DNA of 5,858 nucleotides from Betaproteobacteria bacterium (GTDB lineage: Bacteria; Pseudomonadota; Gammaproteobacteria; Burkholderiales; Burkholderiaceae), in the NCBI GenBank assembly GCA_018969885.1, contig JAGWXN010000208.1, positions 1 to 5,858 of the forward strand, read 5' to 3'. Positions 1 to 5,272 of the stretch are shown piece by piece. The notes beneath the pieces are model-generated. The model was not told the origin of the DNA and did not search any database. It saw only the letters and a list, made by a program, of their open reading frames with translations. Each line of letters opens with the position of its first letter. The first letter of the stretch is position 1. Both the position numbers and the translations under genes were made by a program.

Positions 1-1224
1 GCCCGCATGAGTGCAGCCGAAGCCCTGCGAGCGCCTGAAACGGACGCAGTGGCGGGCGATACGCTTGAACCGCGCGACAGCGATCTCGCGCTCGCGATCC
101 GTCAGGTGCTGCTGCCCCGGGCGAGGGTCATGCCGATGATGGCCGAGTCTGACGATGAACTCGCGTCCGAGCCGCCGACTCCGCCCGACGACCCCGACCC
201 GCCAGACGACCCCGACCCGCCAGACGACCCCGCTGATCCGGGGCCGCAGGATGCCGAGCCACCCAGCAGTGATCCGGCCGATCCCGACCCCACCTCCCTG
301 CCAGACGGTGCCTCGGAACGGCTGGTCGAGTCTGCACTCTCGGCGCTTCCGCCTGGCCTGCTTGCCATGATGGCCGCCCAGATCGGCGCACGCGCTGCCG
401 CTGCGCGCGGCTCCGGTAGCGGCCGCGAGTCAGGCAAGGGCCGCGGCCGCGCCCGCTCCGTGGGCGCCCGCCGCGGCCGCCCGCGCGGGCAGGAGCGGGT
501 CCATCTGCTCGCCACCCTGCGCGCCGCGCTCCCCTGGCAGCGTTTGCGGCAGGCTTCCGCGCAGCCGCCTGATGCAGCGCCGGCGTCTGCCACCAGCCGG
601 CCTGTTGCGCGTCAGCCCGTCCGGTTTCACCCGGATGACCTTCATGTGCATCGCGAGCGAAGGCGCCGTGGCAGCACCACAGTGTTTGTGGTGGACGCAT
701 CGGGGTCTACCGCCTTGCAGCGACTTGCCGAGGCGAAGGGTGCGGTGGAACTCCTGCTCGCCGACTGCTATGTCCGTCGCGATCGCGTCGCGTTGGTCTC
801 GTTTCGGGGCGTGGGGGCGGAGTTGCTCCTGCCTCCCACGCGCTCGCTCGTGGCCGCTCGGCGCGCCCTCACCGCGCTGCCCGGCGGGGGCGGGAGCCCG
901 ATCGCAGCCGGATTCGAACTGGCCGCCCGCGTGGCTGCGCAGCTGGATCGCGCGGGTGACGACGTGACCGTGGTGGTGCTGACCGACGGCCGTGCCAATC
1001 TTTCTCGCGATCGTCTCCCGGGGCGTGAACGCGCTGCCGATGAGGCGCGACGCGTGGCGCGTGAACTCGCGCCGCTTGCCACCCACCGGGTGCTGATCGA
1101 CACTTCGGTGCGGCCGGAACCGGCCGCCCAGGCGCTTGCCGTGGCGCTGGCCGCGCGCTATGTCCCGATGCCCTTTGCCCGGGCGCGGGCCATCAGGGAT
1201 TCAATCGCAGCCGCCACCCGCTGA
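1..1224 (+). CDS. bchD: Magnesium chelatase subunit D (BchD), 5'-truncated by the window edge
   Basis: BchD is the D subunit of the ATP-dependent Mg-chelatase, which with BchI and BchH inserts Mg2+ into protoporphyrin IX, the first committed step of bacteriochlorophyll synthesis in the cytoplasm. The frame is open to the left edge. The ATG at position 7 is probably internal, because the residues after it match the end of the AAA+ module, ending near LPRARVMP. About 407 residues are visible, against roughly 560 for the R. capsulatus protein (from memory). Next come an acidic proline-rich linker (about 150-300) and an Arg/Gly-rich basic stretch (about 400-490). A C-terminal von Willebrand A domain follows with MIDAS residues: DASGS (Asp codon 694, Ser codons 700 and 706), Ser in GGGGSP (codon 895) and Asp in LTDGR (codon 985). 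The end, IDTS then ARYVPMP, is typical of BchD. bchI would be expected upstream. The last 67 bp overlap convergent bchO. Confidence 0.95.
   Translation, partial: ARMSAAEALRAPETDAVAGDTLEPRDSDLALAIRQVLLPRARVMPMMAESDDELASEPPTPPDDPDPPDDPDPPDDPADPGPQDAEPPSSDPADPDPTSLPDGASERLVESALSALPPGLLAMMAAQIGARAAAARGSGSGRESGKGRGRARSVGARRGRPRGQERVHLLATLRAALPWQRLRQASAQPPDAAPASATSRPVARQPVRFHPDDLHVHRERRRRGSTTVFVVDASGSTALQRLAEAKGAVELLLADCYVRRDRVALVSFRGVGAELLLPPTRSLVAARRALTALPGGGGSPIAAGFELAARVAAQLDRAGDDVTVVVLTDGRANLSRDRLPGRERAADEARRVARELAPLATHRVLIDTSVRPEPAAQALAVALAARYVPMPFARARAIRDSIAAATR
187..231 (+). repeat. 18-bp tandem repeat in the BchD acidic-proline linker
   Basis: A unit beginning gacgaccccgacccgcca occurs at 187-204, is repeated exactly at 205-222, and begins a third time at 223-231. 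It encodes the six-residue period DDPDPP within the acidic proline-rich linker that joins the AAA+ and von Willebrand A parts of BchD. Such a linker is normal for the family. The exact nucleotide identity of the copies points to recent slippage or duplication. Confidence 0.9.
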
Positions 1225-2087
1225 GGCGCAGCTTCGGGGAGCATATGGCCGCCTCGCATCCGCTCGATCGCAGCGCCTGGTAGGCGATCGGAAAGTATCG
1301 GCATCAGGGCTTTCGCGGGAATCCACGGGTCGTCGTCGGCGACCAGAAACCCGGTTGCGATCGTCTGCGTGGGGAGCTGCGGCAGACGCGCGAGCAGACC
1401 GGGCAGGTCGGTGGCCGCCATGAACTGGATGGCGCCTCGAACGTGGCCGGCGTCGCCAAACAGCAGGCGATAGGCCTCGCGCTGCTCGGGCTCGATCACC
1501 GACGCAGTGGAATCGAGCAGCCGATCGACCAGCCCGGTCGATCGGGCGAGCGCAGCGGTGGCATTGACGCTCAGGTCAGAGCCGATCAGCGGTGCGAGAA
1601 GCGGCCCCAACATCAGCGTGTACATCGCGGGGGGCGGCACGAGCGAGGGCGCGATACCGAGCAGGGCCCGGATCTGTAAACCGGTAGGGCGACCCAGTGC
1701 CAGCGTCAGGGCGAGCGCTGCCCCCGCGGAATGGCCCGCCACCAGATCAAGCCGGGCGAGCCCCTCGGCGCGAAGAAGCTCGATGAGCTCTGCCGCGATG
1801 TCGTTGAGCCCGTGCCGGGAGTGCCCGTAGCAGCGGGTCGCGCCATGCCCCGAGAGGTCTGGCACCAGCACGCCGATTGAAGGGTCCAGCTGCTCGAGGA
1901 CGGGGGTCCAGCTGTGGCGCGCGCCGCCTGTGCCGTGAAGGAGCAGAAGCGTGGACCCGGTCTCAGGGAACCCGGCACTGCGCCAACCCGACCAGATGGT
2001 TTCGCCACAGCGGCGCTCGAACGCCACCAGCCGGCGTGGGATGCGCCGGTTGACGTGATGCAGCCAAGTGTCTAGTGTAGAGGACAC
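1158..2087 (-). CDS. bchO: BchO, alpha/beta hydrolase of the bacteriochlorophyll gene cluster
   Basis: BchO is an alpha/beta-hydrolase-fold protein found in photosynthesis clusters, usually beside bchI and bchD. It is annotated as a putative Mg-chelatase accessory protein, but its reaction is not established. Numbering from the GTG at 2087 gives 309 residues. The oxyanion-side motif HGTGGARHSW is at 51-60 and DLSGHG at 77-82. The nucleophile elbow GHSAG is at 118-122 (Ser120), an acidic DDDP at 251-254 and GGHMLPE at 279-285 (His281), so the Ser-Asp-His triad looks intact. No signal peptide is seen. The start is uncertain: GTG at 2087 keeps the N-terminal segment WLHHVNRRIPRRLV, which resembles the family's N-terminus; TTG at 2099 and GTG at 2027 (289 residues) are alternatives, and none has a clear Shine-Dalgarno. 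The frame stays open further upstream, but only inside antisense crtE. The gene faces bchD and is divergent from crtE, unlike the co-directional bchI-bchD-bchO order of Rhodobacter. Confidence 0.9.
   Translation of the reverse strand: MSSTLDTWLHHVNRRIPRRLVAFERRCGETIWSGWRSAGFPETGSTLLLLHGTGGARHSWTPVLEQLDPSIGVLVPDLSGHGATRCYGHSRHGLNDIAAELIELLRAEGLARLDLVAGHSAGAALALTLALGRPTGLQIRALLGIAPSLVPPPAMYTLMLGPLLAPLIGSDLSVNATAALARSTGLVDRLLDSTASVIEPEQREAYRLLFGDAGHVRGAIQFMAATDLPGLLARLPQLPTQTIATGFLVADDDPWIPAKALMPILSDRLPGAAIERMRGGHMLPEAAPQRVAAAIESLMARARAKGIGT
2050..2078 (+). promoter_or_regulatory. Candidate sigma70-type promoter of crtEF
   Basis: A -35-like TTGACG (2050-2055) is followed after 17 bp by a weak -10-like TAGTGT (2073-2078, matching TATAAT at three positions). 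The -10 lies inside the PpsR-type palindrome at 2069-2086, the placement expected for a repressor that blocks RNA polymerase. This is inferred from sequence only. I see no convincing opposite-strand promoter for bchO. Confidence 0.5.
2069..2086. promoter_or_regulatory. PpsR/CrtJ-type operator, perfect TGT-N12-ACA, crtE/bchO control region
   Basis: The 18-mer TGTCTAGTGTAGAGGACA is a perfect TGT-N12-ACA palindrome, and the symmetry extends one base further to GTGT...ACAC (2068-2087). PpsR (CrtJ in R. capsulatus) binds this motif upstream of crt and bch genes and represses them in air. It overlaps the candidate crtE -10 and abuts the preferred GTG start of bchO, so it could affect both genes. 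Confidence 0.8.
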
Positions 2088-2093
2088 AATAAG

Positions 2094-2111
2094 TGACAAG
2101 TGTACGTTACA
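2094..2111. promoter_or_regulatory. Second, degenerate PpsR/CrtJ-type site upstream of crtE
   Basis: TGACAAGTGTACGTTACA matches TGT-N12-ACA except for A in place of the third base. It starts 25 bp after the perfect site, leaving a 7-bp gap. PpsR/CrtJ is known to bind paired sites cooperatively as a tetramer, so a weak second site at short spacing makes sense. The call rests on this spacing as much as on the sequence. Confidence 0.5.
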
Positions 2112-2116
2112 TTCAC

Positions 2117-2121
2117 GGGAG
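2117..2121 (+). promoter_or_regulatory. Shine-Dalgarno of crtE
   Basis: GGGAG lies 8 bases before the ATG at 2130. It supports that start over the in-frame GTG at 2100, which would add ten residues (MYVTFTGDSL), lie within the second operator, and lack a ribosome binding site. Confidence 0.65.
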
Positions 2122-2129
2122 ATTCCCTC

Positions 2130-3068
2130 ATGCCGCTCCTCAACCGAATCGAAGGCGCTCTTTCGCGCAGCCTGTTGCGATGTGCGGGTGCTCCGCCCAG
2201 GCTGCAGCAGGCCATGCAGCATGCCGTATTCCCGGGCGGCGCCCGAATTCGTCCGCAGCTGTGCCTCGCGGTAGCGCTTGCCTGTGGCGATGATGATCCT
2301 GCACTGGCAGATGCCATGGCGGCTGCGCTCGAGCTTCTGCACTGCGCTTCGCTGGTGCACGATGATCTTCCCTGCTTCGATAACGCTGACACCCGCCGCG
2401 GCCTGCCCTCAGTGCACCGGGCCTTCGGCGAGCGCCTGGCGGTGCTCTCGGGCGATGCGCTCATCGTGATGGCCTTTCGCGAACTGGCACGGGCCGGGAG
2501 CCGCCACCCCGAGCGGCTCGCCACGGTGATGCGCTGGCTTGATGAAGGCGTGGGCCCGCCCGACGGCATCGTTGCGGGGCAGGCCTGGGAGTGCGAGCCC
2601 AGCGCCCGCCTTGATCAATATCAACGCGCCAAGACCGGCGCCTTGTTTTCGGCGGCCACGGCAGGGGGCGCCGCTGCCGCGGGCGCCGACGGTCACGACT
2701 GGTTCGCACTGGGCGCCAATCTCGGCGAGGCCTATCAGGTCGCCGACGATATCCGGGACGTCATCTCCGACCCGGCGCTGCTGGGCAAGCCCGTGGGGCA
2801 GGACATGCTGTTGGGCCGGCCTAGCTCGGCGCAGGAGCTCGGCCTGGAGGGCGCGGTGATTCATTTCGACCGACTGATCGCCCGTGCCATCGAGAGCATT
2901 CCGGCCTGTCCAGGGGAGGCGCTACTGCGATCGCTCGTCCTGTCGGAGGCGCGAAGGCTGGTTCCCAGCGAAGGGCCTGCGAGCGTTCAGCGCGTGGCGT
3001 CCTCGCCCCTCCAGGCGCCGGTGGCTGACAGCCGTGCCGTCACGCCGCGCGCCGTGCGCGAGCATTGA
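2130..3068 (+). CDS. crtE: Geranylgeranyl diphosphate synthase CrtE
   Basis: CrtE is a cytoplasmic Mg2+-dependent prenyltransferase that condenses isopentenyl diphosphate with allylic diphosphates to make C20 geranylgeranyl diphosphate, precursor of phytoene and of the geranylgeranyl/phytyl tail of bacteriochlorophyll. It has 312 residues. FPGGARIRP is at 34-42. The first Asp-rich motif, DDLPCFD at 78-84, is followed by NADTRRG and has the two-residue insertion typical of bacterial short-chain synthases. GQAWE is at 150-154, KTGALF at 168-173, and the second Asp-rich motif DDIRD at 206-210 is followed by GKPVGQD (219-225). The sequence closely resembles remembered R. capsulatus CrtE, including LHCASLVHDDLP. 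The C-terminal tail after about residue 270 is somewhat longer than that homologue and is rich in Ala, Ser, Pro and Arg. crtF begins 18 bp downstream, so the two are probably co-transcribed. Repression by PpsR is likely from the upstream tandem operator. Confidence 0.95.
   Translation: MPLLNRIEGALSRSLLRCAGAPPRLQQAMQHAVFPGGARIRPQLCLAVALACGDDDPALADAMAAALELLHCASLVHDDLPCFDNADTRRGLPSVHRAFGERLAVLSGDALIVMAFRELARAGSRHPERLATVMRWLDEGVGPPDGIVAGQAWECEPSARLDQYQRAKTGALFSAATAGGAAAAGADGHDWFALGANLGEAYQVADDIRDVISDPALLGKPVGQDMLLGRPSSAQELGLEGAVIHFDRLIARAIESIPACPGEALLRSLVLSEARRLVPSEGPASVQRVASSPLQAPVADSRAVTPRAVREH
2611..2624. promoter_or_regulatory. Perfect FNR/FnrL-consensus box inside crtE (function uncertain)
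   Basis: TTGATCAATATCAA matches TTGAT-N4-ATCAA, the FNR-family consensus, at all ten defined positions. It lies in the crtE coding sequence and encodes the segment around LDQYQ with unusually AT-ending codons for this GC-rich gene. An intragenic position makes a regulatory role doubtful. The sequence match is certain, but any binding is inference. Confidence 0.3.
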
Positions 3069-3086
3069 TCAAAGACGGAATCGGTC

Positions 3087-4223
3087 ATGGCTGCGGTATT
3101 CGCTGCGACCTGGTCGGCGTTTCGCGATCGGCTGCTCACGAGCGCAGCCTTTCGGCGTCGCGTGAGCATGATTCCCGGCTTACGGGCGATCAGTCGTCGA
3201 CAGTCGCGTCGGCTGTTCGATCTGGTGGCGGGCTTCTCCTACAGTCAGGTGCTGCTCGCCTGCGTCAGGCTCGGTCTCTTCGACAAGCTTGCGGCCGGAC
3301 CGCAACCGGTTGAGGAGATTGCGCGCGAGGCGGCATTGCCGGCAGAAAGTGCCGATATCTTGCTCCGCGCCGCCATCTCACTTGACCTGCTCGAATGGCG
3401 GGGAAAAGGCCAGGTGGGCCTGGGCATGCTGGGCGCGGTCATGGTCGACAATCCCGCGCTCGGCGCGTTGGTGCGTCACCATCAGGCCGTCTATGAAGAC
3501 CTGGTCGATCCGCTCCTCACGCTGCGTGAGCCTGATCGTCCCACGCGGCTGCGCAACTACTGGGCCTACGCCCGCGATGGCCGGCACTTTGGCGAAAAGC
3601 GCCTCGACACCACCGAAGTTCGCGACTACTCCGAGCTCATGTCGGCCTCGCAGCCGCTGGTCGCCGAGCAGGTGCTGCAGGCCTATGATTTTTCCAGGCA
3701 CCGTTGCGTGCTCGATGTGGGCGGCGGGCAGGGCACTTTTCTGAGTCACGTGGCGCGAGCGCATCCCGCGTTACAGCTGAAGCTTTTCGATCTGCCCGCC
3801 GTGGCCGAGCTTGCTCGCGGGCGGCTGGCCGAGGCCGGGCTCGCGCACCGCATCGAGTGCACGGGCGGTAGCTTCTTCGAGGATCCCTTGCCCGTGGGCG
3901 CCGACCTGATCACGCTGGTGCGTGTCGCCTATGACCATCCGGATGAGCGGGTGTTGCGCATTCTCTGCGCCATCCGAGAGGCCCTGCGCGAGCGGGGCGG
4001 GCATCTGCTGCTCGCCGAACCTTTGTCCGGCACGCCCGGTGCGCAGGCGATGGGCGATGCGTATTTCGGCCTCTATCTGCTCGCGATGGGCAAGGGGCGC
4101 GCGCGCTCCGCAGCGCGACTCACCGAACTGATGACGCAAGCGGGCTTCACTGACATCCGGGCCCTGCCCACCACCTTGCCGCTCCAAACCGGCGTGTTGC
4201 TCGCACGTGTCGCACCAGGCTGA
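3087..4223 (+). CDS. crtF: CrtF, hydroxyneurosporene/demethylspheroidene O-methyltransferase
   Basis: CrtF transfers a methyl group from S-adenosylmethionine to the C1 hydroxyl of acyclic carotenoids, giving the methoxy group of spheroidene- or spirilloxanthin-type pigments. It has 378 residues, close to the R. capsulatus protein (about 390, from memory). The N-terminal half (about 40-130) resembles the winged-helix dimerisation domain of plant-type O-methyltransferases. The SAM motif LDVGGGQGTF is at 209-218, with an acidic second motif LFDLP at 233-237. GGSFFEDPLP at 260-269 and VRVAYDHPDE at 278-287 follow; His284 sits where this fold places its catalytic base. The ATG at 3087 is 18 bp after the crtE stop, preceded by only a weak purine stretch (GGAA at 3077-3080). 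The gene implies that crtC, or an equivalent hydratase, occurs elsewhere in the genome. No terminator follows before bchC. Confidence 0.93.
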   Translation: MAAVFAATWSAFRDRLLTSAAFRRRVSMIPGLRAISRRQSRRLFDLVAGFSYSQVLLACVRLGLFDKLAAGPQPVEEIAREAALPAESADILLRAAISLDLLEWRGKGQVGLGMLGAVMVDNPALGALVRHHQAVYEDLVDPLLTLREPDRPTRLRNYWAYARDGRHFGEKRLDTTEVRDYSELMSASQPLVAEQVLQAYDFSRHRCVLDVGGGQGTFLSHVARAHPALQLKLFDLPAVAELARGRLAEAGLAHRIECTGGSFFEDPLPVGADLITLVRVAYDHPDERVLRILCAIREALRERGGHLLLAEPLSGTPGAQAMGDAYFGLYLLAMGKGRARSAARLTELMTQAGFTDIRALPTTLPLQTGVLLARVAPG

Positions 4224-4239
4224 CGCGACGACATGGGTG

Positions 4240-4267
4240 TTGACAAACAAACCAAATGGCATAGGAT
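4240..4267 (+). promoter_or_regulatory. Candidate sigma70 promoter of bchC
   Basis: A consensus -35 TTGACA (4240-4245) is separated by 16 bp from a -10-like TAGGAT (4262-4267). The PpsR-type palindrome begins at the last base of the -10, so a bound repressor would cover the -10 edge and the expected start site near 4274. A bchC promoter inside the crtF-bchC gap, with the operator at the -10, matches what is known for Rhodobacter bchC. Confidence 0.65.
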
Positions 4268-4284
4268 GTCAGTTCTGCGTGACA
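4267..4284. promoter_or_regulatory. PpsR/CrtJ-type operator, perfect TGTC-N10-GACA, upstream of bchC
   Basis: TGTCAGTTCTGCGTGACA is a perfect TGT-N12-ACA site with the extra C/G pair favoured by PpsR. It overlaps the candidate -10 and likely mediates aerobic and light repression of bchC and bchX. Confidence 0.82.
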
Positions 4285-4286
4285 CT

Positions 4287-4300
4287 TTGACAGTAATCAA
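4287..4300. promoter_or_regulatory. FNR/FnrL-like box in the bchC leader
   Basis: TTGACAGTAATCAA matches TTGAT-N4-ATCAA at nine of ten positions. It lies between the candidate bchC promoter and the GTG start, centred about 20 bp downstream of the predicted transcription start, and it overlaps the degenerate second PpsR half-site. That position fits a roadblock or competition better than classic FNR activation. A chance match in this AT-richer gap is possible. Confidence 0.35.
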
Positions 4301-4309
4301 TTTCTGACA
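4292..4309. promoter_or_regulatory. Second, degenerate PpsR/CrtJ-type site upstream of bchC
   Basis: AGTAATCAATTTCTGACA keeps the right half-site (GACA) but has AGT in place of TGT. It begins exactly 25 bp after the perfect site, with a 7-bp gap, the same geometry as the pair upstream of crtE. It is supported mainly by that spacing. Confidence 0.45.
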
Positions 4310-4318
4310 CATCAAATC

Positions 4319-5272
4319 GTGACCATCGCCCGTAGCGCCCGCGCCATTGTCTTTGAAGGCCCCCGCCGCATCTCCAACCGGCAGGTGGGTCTGGTGTCGC
4401 GCGGGCCGGGCGAGGTGCTGGTGCGAACGCTCTACAGCGGCATCAGCACCGGAACCGAGCGTCTGTTCTACAGCGGTGAGATGCCTGATTTCCCCGGCAT
4501 GGGTTATCCGCTGGTGCCAGGCTATGAAACGGTGGGCGAAGTGCTGCAGGCGGAGCCGCGCTCGGGTCTGTCGGCCGGCGACCGGGTGTTCGTCCCCGGG
4601 GCCAACTGCTACAGCGATGTGCGCGGCCTTTTTGGCGGCGCTTCCTCGCAGCTCTACACCGCCGCGCATCGCGTTATCCCGATTGATGCAGCGCTGGGCG
4701 AAGACGCGGTCCTGTTCGCGCTTGCGGCCACCGCCTACCACGCGATCCGCCCCAGCGCGCATGCGCCGCTCCCCGATCTGATCGTTGGTCATGGCGCGCT
4801 CGGCCGTCTGATTGCGCGCATCACCGTTGCGCTGGGCGGCTCGCCGCGCGTCTGGGAAACCCGAAGCGAGCGGCGCGGCGAAACGCCCGGCTACACCGTT
4901 TGCGATCCTGGTGACGACAGCGAGCGGCGCTTCGCGACCATCGTCGATGCAAGCGGGTACGGTGCCGCGCTCGAGCGCTGGATTACGCATCTCGCCCCGC
5001 GTGGCGAACTGGTGCTCGCAGGTTTCTACACCGCAGCGCTCGGATTCAATTTCGTTCCCGCGTTTCTGCGCGAAGTGCGGATCCGCGTGGCCGCGCAATG
5101 GCTGCCGCAGGACCTCGAAGCAGTGCGCGGGCTGGTTGCCTCGGGCGCGCTGTCGCTTGGCGGGATCGTCAACTATCGCGCACCCATGCAGGACGCAAGC
5201 GATGCCTATCGCCAAGCGTTTGAAGACCCAGCCTGTCTCAAGATGGTCCTAGATTGGAGCAATGTGCAATGA
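4319..5272 (+). CDS. bchC: 3-hydroxyethyl (bacterio)chlorophyllide a dehydrogenase BchC
   Basis: BchC oxidises the C3 1-hydroxyethyl group to the acetyl group of bacteriochlorophyllide a in an NAD(P)-type medium-chain dehydrogenase reaction. It has 317 residues, the usual family length. The N-terminal GroES-like domain shows SGISTGTERLF at 40-50, FPGMGYPLVPGYETVGEV at 58-75 and GDRVFVPGA at 87-95. The Rossmann nucleotide-binding loop GHGALG is at 157-162, and DASGYG at 210-215 follows a later strand. The zinc-ligand pattern of classical alcohol dehydrogenases is not evident, as is usual for BchC. The only suitable start is a GTG at 4319, because the next in-frame candidates fall inside conserved sequence and a stop lies upstream at 4280. 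No Shine-Dalgarno is visible before it. The stop codon overlaps the bchX ATG, indicating translational coupling. The gene has its own promoter and operator in the preceding gap and may also receive read-through from crtEF. Confidence 0.95.
   Translation: MTIARSARAIVFEGPRRISNRQVGLVSRGPGEVLVRTLYSGISTGTERLFYSGEMPDFPGMGYPLVPGYETVGEVLQAEPRSGLSAGDRVFVPGANCYSDVRGLFGGASSQLYTAAHRVIPIDAALGEDAVLFALAATAYHAIRPSAHAPLPDLIVGHGALGRLIARITVALGGSPRVWETRSERRGETPGYTVCDPGDDSERRFATIVDASGYGAALERWITHLAPRGELVLAGFYTAALGFNFVPAFLREVRIRVAAQWLPQDLEAVRGLVASGALSLGGIVNYRAPMQDASDAYRQAFEDPACLKMVLDWSNVQ
5256..5259 (+). promoter_or_regulatory. Shine-Dalgarno of bchX within the bchC 3' end
   Basis: GGAG lies 9 bases before the bchX ATG at 5269, inside the last bchC codons. 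It fixes the bchX start at the ATGA overlap. Confidence 0.65.

Noticed and set aside
895..897. Ser in place of the usual MIDAS Thr in BchD (GGGGSP)
   Set aside because: The change is conservative and keeps a hydroxyl ligand. ChlD proteins, as I recall them, also have Ser here, so I do not treat it as a defect.
1225..1440. Possible terminator or separate gene after the bchD stop
   Set aside because: The region is the 3' coding part of bchO. I saw no hairpin with a T-run on either strand, and the plus-strand open frame there is a shadow.
2072..2569. Minus-strand open frames opposite crtE, including the upstream extension of the bchO frame to 2360
   Set aside because: The residues have low-complexity Arg/Ser/Ala composition with no family resemblance, and they lie opposite conserved CrtE motifs.
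3065..3072. TTGATCAA palindrome at the crtE stop codon
   Set aside because: It has the half-sites but no N4 spacer, so it does not fit an FNR box, and it is too short to form a terminator hairpin.
4208..4225. TGTCGCACCAGGCTGACG, a one-mismatch PpsR-like match across the crtF stop
   Set aside because: It is far from the operator pair, upstream of the promoter and mostly within coding sequence. One-mismatch matches to such a short motif are expected by chance.
4073..5215. Long minus-strand open frame of 380 codons opposite bchC and the crtF end
   Set aside because: It is antisense to the conserved bchC and crtF frames, has no recognisable domain, and is typical of open shadow frames in GC-rich DNA.
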